DNA from: Ignavibacteria bacterium
GTDB taxonomy: Bacteria; Bacteroidota; Ignavibacteria; Tepidaquicellales; OLB5
Length of the DNA: 39,482 bases
Assembly: GCA_026417195.1 (NCBI GenBank)
Contig: JAOADS010000002.1
Span: forward strand, 1-39,482
Reading direction: 5' to 3'
The notes beneath the pieces are model-generated. The model ran no database searches. It saw only the letters and a program-made list of their open reading frames with translations, and was not told where the DNA came from. Shown here piece by piece: positions 24,696-33,080 of the stretch; the first letter of the stretch is position 1, and every line of letters starts with the position of its first letter. The position numbers and the translations under genes are program-made.

Positions 24696-26657
24696 ATGAT
24701 CGGTGGAAACGTCTCCCGCACGGAATATATATCTTTTTTAGTTTTATCTTTTCTTTTAGCTTCAGTTCCTACATCAGTAAGTTCTTATTTTGCAAATTAT
24801 ACAGATCTTATTAAAGCATCTGTCATAAAAACCGCAGGTAGTTTCTATCTGATCTTAATGTCATATCTGTTTTACAGAGTCTCCGGTAAGAGCTTACTTA
24901 AACTAAGCATTAAAACCTCTGACATACTAATTTTATGTTTTTTTGTTTCACTATTAGTTTCAACTTTATTTTCAATTAACTCAGAAATCAGTTTTAAGGG
25001 TCAATATTACCGTCAGATGGGATTACTGCTTTACATTTATCTGGTACTGATTTATTTTTTCATTTCTTATCAGGTTAGTGAAGATAACATATATAAGTTT
25101 TTCCGTGTTATAGAGTTTACGGCATTTTTAATTTCAATATATTCCTTATTACAAGTTCTTTCAGTTGATTTTTTTTCTCTCCAGCCGGCTGACCAGAAAA
25201 GACCGGTATCTACACTTGGAAGCCCGGTATTTCTCGGAGGATTTCTCGTATGTGTTCTGCCTTTTTCACTTTTAAATCAGTCGGAGTGGAAGTTAAAAAC
25301 AGTTAGATTTCTATTTCCGTCAGTTATAATTACAGCAATAGTTTTTTCCGGGACAAGATCTGCCTATATAGCTTTATCTGTGCAGTTAATTGCAGGACTT
25401 ATTATTTATTTTTACAAGAACTACCATCAAAAAAGTCTAAAGTATGTTCTTGCTGCATTGTTTGCCTGTGTAATTACAGTTTCAGCCCTGGTGTTGTTTT
25501 TTCCAGACAATCTGTATGTTAAAAGGTTAACCAGTTTGTTCAGCTGGAATGAAAATCCTCGTCTTATTCTCTGGAGAGATTCATTTGGAATTTTTATTAA
25601 TTATCCGCTGACAGGTGCAGGACTTGGAACTTTTTCCAGGGCGTTTGAGGATTTCTATTCGTTTGAGTTAAGGATGTCTGAGATTGATAAGTATTTTGAC
25701 AATCCTCATAATAATTTTCTGAACTATTTTTATTCCGCCGGTATATTCGGTTTTCTGTTATACACAGCTATATTGATTTATGGTTTTATTTCCTCTTTAA
25801 AGTCTTATTTATTTTTGAGAAGAAAACTTTTCTTAAGCTTTGCCCTGTTCTTTGCAGGATATTTCACATACGGGTTAACTAATTTTGATGATGTAACCAT
25901 TATTTTTTATTTTTTTGTTTTGTTTTCTTTTTTCAGGAAGACTGTTGACTACAAAATCTTATACGAATTTTCTGTAAACAAGTATGTTACAGTGATATTT
26001 ATTTTATTTGTTCTGGTATTTTCTGTTTATATATCATTTAACACAGTAAATGAATTAAGGGCTGACAGATTTTATAAGCAGGCTCTTATGAATATGCGGG
26101 ATAAAAAAACTAAAGAGACAATAGATAATCTTAATAAAGCAATTTTAACAGCTCCACATAATGCTGTTTACAGATATGAACTTTCAGTATATGTGCTTGA
26201 TATTTGTTCAGTAGTCAGGTCTGAAGACAAGAACTACCTTCTCAAACAGGTAGCAGAAGAAATTTCAAGAGCGAGGAGAAACTATATAAGTTCACTTGAA
26301 TGTGATGAAGTTCTTTCAATGGTTTACTTTGAGTCGGGAGAGAATGAAAAAGCTGAAAAGATGAAAACGGAGATACTTCACCGGGATTCAGTAAATATAA
26401 ATTACAGGATGAGGCTTGCTGATTTTCATATGAGGAATAATTTCCCTGAAAAGGCCAAGAAGGAACTTGAAATTATATACAGATATCATCCTTTCAGTCT
26501 TAAAGCAGCCTATCTGGGTGCCTACTTGGGATATCTCATGGAAGATAAAGAGACTCTTATGAAATACTGTAAAGTTATCTTTAGCTACGAAAAAGATAAC
26601 CAATACGCAAGAGAGTTAATACGGAAATTCACAGATAAGCATCTAACACCGCCTTAA
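24696..26657 (+). CDS. O-antigen ligase / Wzy-type membrane protein with C-terminal TPR region
   Basis: A 653-aa polytopic protein with about twelve hydrophobic helices over residues 10-450, then a soluble helical region (about 455-650) with TPR-like spacing. The large periplasmic loop has NPRLILWRDSFGIFINYPLTGAGLGTF and FDNPHNNFLNYFYSAGIFG, with the conserved Arg and His of the WaaL/Wzy (PF04932) fold. Such proteins ligate O-antigen to lipid A-core, polymerise polysaccharide, or attach glycan to protein (PglL); the TPR tail is more often seen in the last two. It ends the glycan-related run. Its TAA lies inside the hairpin at 26649-26662. Confidence 0.8.
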   Translation: MIGGNVSRTEYISFLVLSFLLASVPTSVSSYFANYTDLIKASVIKTAGSFYLILMSYLFYRVSGKSLLKLSIKTSDILILCFFVSLLVSTLFSINSEISFKGQYYRQMGLLLYIYLVLIYFFISYQVSEDNIYKFFRVIEFTAFLISIYSLLQVLSVDFFSLQPADQKRPVSTLGSPVFLGGFLVCVLPFSLLNQSEWKLKTVRFLFPSVIITAIVFSGTRSAYIALSVQLIAGLIIYFYKNYHQKSLKYVLAALFACVITVSALVLFFPDNLYVKRLTSLFSWNENPRLILWRDSFGIFINYPLTGAGLGTFSRAFEDFYSFELRMSEIDKYFDNPHNNFLNYFYSAGIFGFLLYTAILIYGFISSLKSYLFLRRKLFLSFALFFAGYFTYGLTNFDDVTIIFYFFVLFSFFRKTVDYKILYEFSVNKYVTVIFILFVLVFSVYISFNTVNELRADRFYKQALMNMRDKKTKETIDNLNKAILTAPHNAVYRYELSVYVLDICSVVRSEDKNYLLKQVAEEISRARRNYISSLECDEVLSMVYFESGENEKAEKMKTEILHRDSVNINYRMRLADFHMRNNFPEKAKKELEIIYRYHPFSLKAAYLGAYLGYLMEDKETLMKYCKVIFSYEKDNQYARELIRKFTDKHLTPP

Positions 26658-26662
26658 GGCGG
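26649..26662. repeat. CCGCC-TTAA-GGCGG hairpin at the ligase stop / rnpB 3' end
   Basis: CCGCC (26649-26653), loop TTAA, GGCGG (26658-26662). The ligase stop codon TAA is in the loop, and the mature RNase P RNA ends next to it on the other strand. Neither side has a clear T-run, so it may stop transcription weakly or act as a processing/stability hairpin for both convergent transcripts. Confidence 0.5.
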
Positions 26663-27032
26663 GGAAAGTTCATATAAGCCGGATTCTGTACTTCATAAGC
26701 TGAAGTGACAGCCATTTGTCTCAGCGGCCTACCCTGCAGCATCGGGCGGGCAACCCTCAGGCGCTGCTTTATTTGGCCTTGCACTCAGACGGGGTTTGTT
26801 TTGCATACAGCCATTACTGGCTGTAACGGTGGTCTCTTACACCCCCTTTTCACCTTTTCCCTGATTTACCAGGGTAGTTTAGTTTCTGTAACACTTTCCG
26901 TCACACGGGTTTTCCCCGATGTGCCCACAGTTTAAGTTTACTCGGAAACTGATCCTGTGGCGTCCAGCCCTTGAGTGTCCGGACTTTCCTCTCCTTCAGT
27001 GAAAAAGAAAGAGCGGCTGCCATGAACTTTCC
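26663..27032 (-). ncRNA. rnpB: RNase P RNA, bacterial type A
   Basis: The minus strand carries the universal rnpB cores: GAGGAAAGTCC (26991-26981), CAAGGCCAAATA (26781-26770) and ACAAATGGCTGTC (26719-26707). The ends pair perfectly as helix P1: GGAAAGTTCAT at 27032-27022 with ATGAACTTTCC at 26673-26663, 11 bp, which fixes the ends to within a few bases and gives about 370 nt, typical for a type A ribozyme. It cleaves 5' leaders from tRNA precursors with the RnpA protein. It follows the RNase HI-like gene with only 38 bases between. A weak TATCTTTA box just upstream could be its promoter. Confidence 0.95.
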
Positions 27033-27070
27033 AGATGTAAAGATAACTATATATGATGCTAAATATAAGG

Positions 27071-27490
27071 CTAATTTTTTTTATCAATTGCCATATTTGC
27101 CAGGCGGTCTGCAGCTTTATTCTTCGTTCTGGGTATGTAATTAACAGAATAACTGACTCCCAGTTTCTTCACCAATACATGGAACCTGTTATTCATTAAA
27201 GCAAGTTCCGGATTTTTTACCATATAGTCAAAATTAATCTGTTTTACAAGCAATTGGCTGTCAGAGTAAAATTCAACTTTCAGAATTTCTTCTTTATGTA
27301 GTATTTTTTTGAGGATCTCGAGACTTTTTAATATTGCTTTATATTCAGTCTGATTATTTGTTGCAATACCGATGAATTCATTGTAGCTTTCAAGAATGAA
27401 ATCGTTTTCATCGTAAATTATAATCCCTATTCCTGAAGGGCCGGGATTTCCTCGCGATGCTCCGTCGGTATGGACTTTTAAAGTTTGCAA
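27071..27490 (-). CDS. rnhA: RNase HI-like protein
   Basis: A 139-aa protein, probably from TTG 27490 since an in-frame stop lies close upstream and the catalytic Asp must be near the N-terminus. The DEDD set is present: Asp9 in HTDGASRGNPGP, Glu49 in NNQTEYKA, Asp77 in YSDSQLLVKQI and Asp128 in KAADRLAN. It degrades the RNA strand of RNA-DNA hybrids. The basic-protrusion handle of E. coli RNase HI is missing, so it is of the shorter 'ribonuclease HI family' type seen in Gram-positives, archaea and FCB bacteria. It is the last protein gene of the minus-strand run before rnpB. Confidence 0.92.
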   Translation of the reverse strand: MQTLKVHTDGASRGNPGPSGIGIIIYDENDFILESYNEFIGIATNNQTEYKAILKSLEILKKILHKEEILKVEFYSDSQLLVKQINFDYMVKNPELALMNNRFHVLVKKLGVSYSVNYIPRTKNKAADRLANMAIDKKN

Positions 27491-27516
27491 ATTCAGTAGT
27501 AAATTTTAAGGACAGA

Positions 27517-28254
27517 TCAGCTATTGGAGTCATTGATTAATTCTTCAGATATAAGAATTCTGCCGCATGACTCACAGGAATAAAATTTCTCTGCCATCCT
27601 GATCTCTATAGCTTTCTGCGGCGGGACTGAACTGTAGCATCCTAAACAGGAACCTTTTCTGACTATGGCAACAGCTTCTCCGAATTTAACTTTGTTGATC
27701 ATTTCATAGTTATCAAGATCTTCACTGTTTATTTTTAAGACAAGTTCTTCCCTTTTTTTCTGAAGTTCATTTTCTTCTTCTTCTGTTTGCTTTGTTAGTT
27801 CAGATAGTTCAGCAAGGTTTTGTTCAAGTTCTTCATTTAATTCCTTCAGTTGTTCATTTATAACTGAAAGTTCATTTTCAAGAGATGTTTTTTTTTCGGA
27901 ATATTCATTTTCAAGAAATTTTTCATTTTCTGATATTTTTGTTTTTGCTTCCTGTATTTCCAGAGCTATGGCATCATATTCCTTATTTGTTTTTACTTTT
28001 CCGGTTCTCAGCAGTTCATCATTTTTTTCAATTTTTTCAAGAAGCAAATCGTTTTCTCTGGATTTTTCTTTTTCTGCCTGAAGGATGATATTCAATTCTG
28101 AATTTATTTCGTTGCTTCTTGTATTAAGAGTATCTATCTCAGATTTCAGTTCTTCAATTCTTGCAGGCAGATCACCTCTGAGGGAATAGAGTTCACTTAA
28201 CTCTTTATCAATCTGACAGAGTTTATACAATAATATCAGTCTTTCTTTTATCAT
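27517..28254 (-). CDS. Coiled-coil protein with C-terminal C4 zinc ribbon (CT398/CdsZ family)
   Basis: A 245-aa cytoplasmic protein: residues about 15-175 form a long antiparallel coiled coil rich in Glu, Lys, Leu (e.g. KVKTNKEYDAIALEI at the hairpin, the part that is most conserved in the family), and residues about 195-235 a zinc ribbon with CLGC (203, 206) and CESC (227, 230). Homologues (Chlamydia CdsZ/CT398, Helicobacter HP0958/FlgZ) bind RNA, RpoN or secretion proteins, but in most bacteria the role is unknown. It commonly stands beside a Nif3-family gene, as here in reduced form. It is 2 bases from its upstream neighbour. Confidence 0.85.
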   Translation of the reverse strand: MIKERLILLYKLCQIDKELSELYSLRGDLPARIEELKSEIDTLNTRSNEINSELNIILQAEKEKSRENDLLLEKIEKNDELLRTGKVKTNKEYDAIALEIQEAKTKISENEKFLENEYSEKKTSLENELSVINEQLKELNEELEQNLAELSELTKQTEEEENELQKKREELVLKINSEDLDNYEMINKVKFGEAVAIVRKGSCLGCYSSVPPQKAIEIRMAEKFYSCESCGRILISEELINDSNS

Positions 28255-28256
28255 AT

Positions 28257-28928
28257 TTAATTTTTCTCAATTCTAAAATTATTTTTAGTTCGTTTTATGA
28301 ATAAAATAGGTTCAGAAGTTTTTACTACTGGAACAAATCCTTCATCTGAGTAATCTACCACTGCTCCTTTTATCTGATGAGTCATATATTTTCCTGAATC
28401 CACAAATCCATCTGTAATTTTTTTTATGTTATTTATCAGTTTCTCTGAGCTGACAGCTTCTGAAAACTCGAAGCGGAATATTTTACCCGGTTTAATGTTT
28501 ACAGGAATGGTAATGTTATAAATATCAATAGCTGGTTCTTCGTAAGGGTGAACATGATATATTTTGTCAATAACTCTGTGAAGCTTATCTTTTTCGCATA
28601 CCATCTCTATTCTTACTTCATTTACTGTTTCAAGATTTCCTTTATTGCCTACAGCAGGATTTGACTGATCATTACCCATAAATGTGCCAAGGCCTTCTGT
28701 CCTGAAGGAACATACAGTATAGTTTCCTATTATACCGGCACCTTCTGAAGACATATGAGAAATTATATCTTCAGCTTTATCTGCAGGGGCAAAGACAACA
28801 ATTTTATATTTTGATTCATATGAGCGAAAAGATGTGGTTATTTTTTTTATTTCTATTCCCTCAAAAATATCCATAAGTTCTTTCCTTAAGTTTTCCTCAA
28901 CCTCTTGCCAGATTTTGTTATTTTCCAT
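28257..28928 (-). CDS. Stand-alone Nif3/YqfO insertion-domain protein
   Basis: A 223-aa protein. Residues about 40-138 match the CutA1/PII-like insertion domain of Nif3-family dimetal proteins (YqfO type): YKIVVFAPADKAEDI, GAGIIGNYTVCSFRTEGLGTF (64-83), NEVRIEMVCEKDKL and HPYEEPAIDIY (127-137). The flanking Nif3 halves that hold the dimetal site, with their HxxxD and final HxxxE motifs, are absent; instead there are about 40 N-terminal and 85 C-terminal residues of other sequence (EIKKITTSFRSY; FRFEFSEAVSSEKLI). So this is a free-standing version of a domain usually inserted in a larger enzyme. It is next to the zinc-ribbon gene that is often paired with nif3. Function unknown. Confidence 0.75.
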   Translation of the reverse strand: MENNKIWQEVEENLRKELMDIFEGIEIKKITTSFRSYESKYKIVVFAPADKAEDIISHMSSEGAGIIGNYTVCSFRTEGLGTFMGNDQSNPAVGNKGNLETVNEVRIEMVCEKDKLHRVIDKIYHVHPYEEPAIDIYNITIPVNIKPGKIFRFEFSEAVSSEKLINNIKKITDGFVDSGKYMTHQIKGAVVDYSDEGFVPVVKTSEPILFIKRTKNNFRIEKN

Positions 28929-28945
28929 TTTTAAATAAGTTACAT

Positions 28946-28973
28946 AAAAAAAATGTCCCGATATTATCGGGAC
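28946..28973 (-). terminator. Intrinsic terminator/attenuator ahead of the YqfO-domain gene
   Basis: On the minus strand GTCCCGAT pairs with ATCGGGAC (28973-28955) around a tiny loop, and then T8 (28953-28946) follows. A T5 run on the other side makes it usable in both directions. It lies 17 bases before the start codon at 28928, after a sigma70-like promoter at 29048-29020, so besides ending the ppx transcript it may attenuate its own downstream operon. Confidence 0.8.
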
Positions 28974-29019
28974 TTTTTATTGATTTTAGGGTAAAATATA
29001 TTAAATCTGAATATGATAA

Positions 29020-29048
29020 ACATTACGTTTACAAATTAATTTTGTCAA
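29020..29048 (-). promoter_or_regulatory. Sigma70-like promoter for the YqfO-domain / zinc-ribbon operon
   Basis: Minus strand: TTGACA (29048-29043), 17-base spacer, TAATGT (29025-29020). This would start transcription near 29013, leaving an 85-base leader that contains the hairpin and T8 at 28973-28946. The -35 is perfect and the spacing ideal; the -10 is fair. Whether this lineage uses TTGACA is not known from the sequence. Confidence 0.45.
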
Positions 29049-29107
29049 TTTTTAAATACAATTGCAAAATTAAGAATATCAGAGAAATTACGTTGTTAAT
29101 GGTAAAA

Positions 29108-30682
29108 TTACCTGTTTACAAAGTTATTTTCTGAAATCCGGAATACACATCTCACATTGAATACTTCTTCAAACAAAGCTTTTTTGCTTTCAGCTCCCCA
29201 GATTTCAAGTTCTGTATTTTTCCCGGACACAGGTATTATTATAAACTCAGCTTCAGTGTTTTTGACTTTAACATTTACATCATCCACTGATGAACTGTGT
29301 GATCTGTCCAGTCCGTCTGCAATTCTTAATATTGATGAAAGTTTTCTGATTGTTTTCTGATCTTCTGAAGACATTTTTGAGAATTCAATATGTTTGGATT
29401 TCGGATGACTTTTCCTGTGATATCTTGCTACATTTGCTATGATTTCTTTTTCGTTTTCATTAAAACCAAGCATTTCTGAGTTTCTTATTAGGTAATATGA
29501 ATGTCTGTGATGCTGAGAGTGAGAAACAAATGTACCGACTTCGTGTAATATTGCTGCAGCTTCAAGGTATTCCCTTTCTGTGTTGCTCATTTTATGTAGT
29601 TGCTGTGTCTGGTCAAATATACTAAGTGCCAGCCTGCAGACCTGTAGCGAGTGTTCCTTTTCAAATCTGAAGTTTTCAGCCGTATGCATTACACTTTTGT
29701 ATCGTATGTTTGCAAGATGTCCTATATCGTCTTTTATGAAAAGTTTCTCTATAGTATCATATATAATTCCCTCTCTTAATGCAAATTCCGAAATCATCAT
29801 CTGATTAATTTTCAGCTGCAGGAAAATCTGTTCCAGTATGAGAGCTCCGGCAGGAATTATATCAGCTCTTTGCGGATCAAGCCCGGGAATTTTAAGTCTG
29901 CTTTTGGGAGTTTTGGATTCTACTATCTCAGAAACAGTTTCATATAGTTCTTCATCCTTGAATGTAAAATTATTAAGCCTCTGCTCAGGGGAATTACCTC
30001 TTCTGATGTTTATGATAGATGCCAGGTTTAATATAGTTCCTGAAGATCCTATACATATTTCCCAGCGAAATTTTTCAATATCTCTCATGACAGGCTGCAT
30101 ATATCCTTTTATAAACTGTCTGCAGGTTTTAACTGATTTTGAATTAGTTTCGCCGCCGGGGAAGAATCGCTGTGTAAGTCTTATCGCTCCAAGTTTAAGA
30201 CTTGAGTCAAAAGCTATTTCTTTTCTATGTCCAATTAAGAACTCGGTACTGCCACCGCCTATGTCAATGAGTAATATTTTTTTGTCAAATACGGGCAAAG
30301 CCTGAAGGATTCCGAGATAAATGTATCTTGCCTCTTCAACGCCCGAGGCAACTTCTATCTTTATTCCTGTTTCCTGCCACACTTTCTGTATAAACTCATC
30401 CTGATTGTTAGCCTCCCTTACAGCACTTGTTGCAACAGCTCTTACGGATGCACCGGCAGAGTCTGCTAGAGCTTTGAATTTCTTCAGGGTTTCCATTCCC
30501 CGCTGAAAGGCATCAGGTTTAAGATATTTCATATCACTTGAACCTGAACCAAGCCTGACATTCACTTTCTCTCTGCCAAGAGTTGTGAATTTTCCGGAGG
30601 CTCCGTTTACCTCAGCTATTATAAGATGGAATGAATTCGTTCCTATGTCTATTGCTGCAAGGCGGGGTTTTTTTATTTCCAT
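29108..30682 (-). CDS. ppx: Ppx/GppA family exopolyphosphatase/pppGpp phosphatase
   Basis: A 524-aa protein. The N-terminal actin-like ATPase fold shows AAIDIGTNSFHLII (phosphate loop 1), the ATSAVREANN segment, GVEEARYIYLG with the catalytic Glu, and IDIGGGSTEFLIG (phosphate loop 2). The C-terminal part from about residue 330 is the HD-like domain: AAILHEVGTFVSHSQHHRHSYYLI and ANVARYHRKSHPK; the HD pair itself reads His-Glu. These enzymes hydrolyse polyphosphate or convert pppGpp to ppGpp. The 5' neighbour overlaps by 10 bases, and two CHAD genes (polyphosphate-associated) are a few genes upstream on the same strand, which favours polyphosphate as substrate. Confidence 0.9.
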   Translation of the reverse strand: MEIKKPRLAAIDIGTNSFHLIIAEVNGASGKFTTLGREKVNVRLGSGSSDMKYLKPDAFQRGMETLKKFKALADSAGASVRAVATSAVREANNQDEFIQKVWQETGIKIEVASGVEEARYIYLGILQALPVFDKKILLIDIGGGSTEFLIGHRKEIAFDSSLKLGAIRLTQRFFPGGETNSKSVKTCRQFIKGYMQPVMRDIEKFRWEICIGSSGTILNLASIINIRRGNSPEQRLNNFTFKDEELYETVSEIVESKTPKSRLKIPGLDPQRADIIPAGALILEQIFLQLKINQMMISEFALREGIIYDTIEKLFIKDDIGHLANIRYKSVMHTAENFRFEKEHSLQVCRLALSIFDQTQQLHKMSNTEREYLEAAAILHEVGTFVSHSQHHRHSYYLIRNSEMLGFNENEKEIIANVARYHRKSHPKSKHIEFSKMSSEDQKTIRKLSSILRIADGLDRSHSSSVDDVNVKVKNTEAEFIIIPVSGKNTELEIWGAESKKALFEEVFNVRCVFRISENNFVNR

Positions 30683-31095
30683 AGCATCAGGATAAGTCCG
30701 CTTAATATTAATACGAGGGATATTATGGTTTTTAAAGTTATTTCTTCTTTAAGTATAAGAAATGAGAGTAAAACAGTTATCAAAACACTTGCCTTATCAA
30801 TTATTGCTACGACGGAAACTTCACCGGACTTTATTGCCTTGTAATAAAAAATCCAAGATAAAGCAGTCGTCAGTCCGGATATGCCAAGAAATAAAACATC
30901 TTTTGCAGAAAGAGAAGATATAAATTTTGTATGGCCGAAAATTAAAATATTGCTCCAGACAAATATTAAAACGAAGGCAGTCCTGACTCCAACACCAAGG
31001 TCACCGCTTATATTCTTAAGACCAAGTTTTGCTATAACAGAGGTAATTCCAGCAAAAAGCATAGCAAGAACCGCATATATAATCCAGGTTTGCAT
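30673..31095 (-). CDS. Single-EamA-domain membrane transporter (half-size DMT)
   Basis: A 140-aa protein with five hydrophobic segments (IIYAVLAMLFAGITSVIA; VRTAFVLIFVWSNILI; DVLFLGISGLTTALSWIFYY; VVAIIDKASVLITVLLSFLIL; TIISLVLILSGLILML). The layout and the Lys near the fourth helix followed by LKEE fit one EamA half of the drug/metabolite transporter family; full members have two copies (about 300 aa), so this half-size one would dimerise. Substrate unknown. Its end overlaps the ppx start by 10 bases. Confidence 0.85.
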   Translation of the reverse strand: MQTWIIYAVLAMLFAGITSVIAKLGLKNISGDLGVGVRTAFVLIFVWSNILIFGHTKFISSLSAKDVLFLGISGLTTALSWIFYYKAIKSGEVSVVAIIDKASVLITVLLSFLILKEEITLKTIISLVLILSGLILMLWK

Positions 31096-31120
31096 TTTTC
31101 TCGGAATAATCTCAGTAAGA

Positions 31121-32521
31121 TTATTTTAACCTTTCAGAAAGCCATTTTGATATTAAATCAAGAAAGCCAGGTACGAATTCCTTAGGTAAATCTGAATATT
31201 CACTTGGGCTGCCTGTAACTGCCTTCTGAAATAGATGATTTGCTTCAGGGATTACCTCAACTGTGTAATCCGGATTGCCTCCGTTTCTTAGAGCTTCCTC
31301 AATAAATTTTCTGTTTTGCCTGACCGAGACCTGAAGATCTTTTTCACCGAAAATTGCAAGAACGGGACATTTAACCCTGGTAAGAGTCTCATAGGGATCG
31401 TAATCTAAAAAGTATTTCATCCAGGTTGTGTTAAATCTATTAACTGTCATGTTTGCAATGTCTGAAGCATATTCATTCTTATCTTTTATGTTTTTTCTTA
31501 TCTCTTCGGGAATCTCATCAAAGTTTTCTATAATGTTGTTTTTGATTTCTTTTTTTACCTCATCCATGGATTTATTTTCTCTTAATGCTTCGTAAATCAT
31601 GTCAATCATCTGAATGTAAGAATTGATTTCCTTTTCCGAGGAACCGTCAGCAGCCATAATAAGTCTGGATTGGTCTTTTAAGATATCTATTCCCTTAACT
31701 CCTGTTCCAGCCATTAAAATAATGAAAGCAATTTCAGGATACCGCACAGCTGCCAGCGGAGCAACTATACCACCTTCACTGTGACCCAGTAGTCCGATTT
31801 TATTTTTTAAAATGTTATCTCTGGTTTGAAGATATTTAACGGCAGCTATGACGTCACCTGCAAATTCTTCAGTTGTGGACTCATCAACTGTTTTGCAAAC
31901 TGATTTATTAACACCTCTGTCATCATATCTGAGAACCGCAAAGCCTTCACGTGTTAAATGATCAGCAAGAGTTTTGAAAATTTTGAAGCCTGCGACTTCC
32001 TCATCTCTTGTCTGGGGTCCGCTCCCGGTAATAAGAACTATTGCAGGAAATTTACCATCACCGAAGGGATAGGTCAGGGTTCCGGAGAAAGAACATCCGT
32101 CATTTATAAAGGTAATTTCTTCTGAATTATAAGGAAGATCTTCAGGATATGGAAGTTCTTCAAGAGGAGTTGAACCGCGCCGTAGAACAAACCCAGCCCT
32201 GATTCCAGACTGCGTGAATGAACCGGAAATAGAATCTCCGTAATAAATTCCTTCAAATATTGCCCTGCCCAGGCCAGATTCCAGTTCAAAATGAACCTTT
32301 GGGTTTTTAAATGATACGTTTGTTAAGTCAAGTCCTTTTGCTCCCTGATCAGGTATGTCAATTTTCGCTTTCAGTGAGTCTGATTCTGTACGGAATGTTA
32401 CAATGATTCCGAGTTTACTTCCCATAATGTCTATATAGCCAGTCCATGTAGTGTCTATCTGTGAGCGGGTTTCGTTTAAACTGAATAATAAAGGGATAAG
32501 AAGAGTTATTATTTTTTTCAT
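31121..32521 (-). CDS. Exported alpha/beta hydrolase
   Basis: A 466-aa protein with a signal peptide (MKKIITLLIPLLFSL, cleavage near residue 20, NETRSQ). Residues about 22-115 are an all-beta N-terminal domain (DUF3887/DUF4440-like in position but not recognised) and 130-466 the hydrolase: oxyanion loop ITGSGPQTRDE, RYDDRGVNKS, nucleophile Ser248 in GLLGHSEGG, acid in FGEKDLQV, and His in EANHLFQ near the end. The cap between (about 285-375) is Glu/Lys-rich helical. Such secreted esterase/peptidase-like enzymes are common in Bacteroidota; the substrate is unknown. It lies 25 bases upstream of the EamA gene. Confidence 0.9.
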   Translation of the reverse strand: MKKIITLLIPLLFSLNETRSQIDTTWTGYIDIMGSKLGIIVTFRTESDSLKAKIDIPDQGAKGLDLTNVSFKNPKVHFELESGLGRAIFEGIYYGDSISGSFTQSGIRAGFVLRRGSTPLEELPYPEDLPYNSEEITFINDGCSFSGTLTYPFGDGKFPAIVLITGSGPQTRDEEVAGFKIFKTLADHLTREGFAVLRYDDRGVNKSVCKTVDESTTEEFAGDVIAAVKYLQTRDNILKNKIGLLGHSEGGIVAPLAAVRYPEIAFIILMAGTGVKGIDILKDQSRLIMAADGSSEKEINSYIQMIDMIYEALRENKSMDEVKKEIKNNIIENFDEIPEEIRKNIKDKNEYASDIANMTVNRFNTTWMKYFLDYDPYETLTRVKCPVLAIFGEKDLQVSVRQNRKFIEEALRNGGNPDYTVEVIPEANHLFQKAVTGSPSEYSDLPKEFVPGFLDLISKWLSERLK

Positions 32522-32579
32522 ATGTAATTATTTATAATAAAAATACTAAAGAAATAATTACTTTGATATGTTAAATTTA

Positions 32580-33080
32580 TTAGTCTTTAACTTTGTTAAA
32601 AGAGTTCTGCAAGTTTTCAAGGAAGTTTTCAGATGATATATATTTTATTTTCTCACATAATAAACTGTAATTGCCTCTTCTCTGATTTTTCATGTAAATT
32701 ACAATTTCTCTCAGATGCTTTGTTGAAAGTCTCTGCTTCGGATCATCTATGGTTCTGTTGAACAGCCGGATCTCCTTTATATGCAAATTAATTTCAGGAA
32801 TCATGACGTCAGCGTCATGAATTTCACCCATGAGTTCAAGTACTTCCTTTATTTCATCAAGATACTGTTTGAAATTTTTGCTGAAACAATATTCACCTAT
32901 CTCCATGGCATATCTCAGTGGCTTACCTCTTTTCCTCATCTCATGCAAGATATTTTTTCTCAAAGGATAGTTCAGAACTATATCAGAAAGAGCTAAAAAA
33001 TCCTCCAGCATAACAGGTATAATGACCGATAAATTTTTTTTCAGGGATTCTTTTTTATCAAGCGGATATTTCCTTGTCAT
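32580..33080 (-). CDS. C-terminal half of a split CHAD domain
   Basis: A 166-aa helical, basic protein. LHEMRKRGKPLRYAMEI (45-61) and LMGEIHDADVMI are the second-half signature of a CHAD domain (conserved His, Lys and Arg that face a basic groove for polyphosphate), where a whole CHAD has about 280-320 residues. Its ATG overlaps the stop of the upstream gene (ATGA, 33080-33077), which encodes the first half. The two products probably form one CHAD-like pair. CHAD proteins bind polyphosphate granules, in line with the nearby ppx. Confidence 0.75.
   Translation of the reverse strand: MTRKYPLDKKESLKKNLSVIIPVMLEDFLALSDIVLNYPLRKNILHEMRKRGKPLRYAMEIGEYCFSKNFKQYLDEIKEVLELMGEIHDADVMIPEINLHIKEIRLFNRTIDDPKQRLSTKHLREIVIYMKNQRRGNYSLLCEKIKYISSENFLENLQNSFNKVKD

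Noticed and set aside
26705..26935. 76-aa plus-strand ORF
   Set aside because: It lies entirely within the RNase P RNA on the opposite strand, so it is a chance frame.
29838..30305. 155-aa plus-strand ORF
   Set aside because: Shadow of ppx in the opposite strand; no family features.
33077..33080. Programmed frameshift joining the CHAD halves
   Set aside because: No slippery heptamer near the overlap; ATGA is a normal coupling junction.
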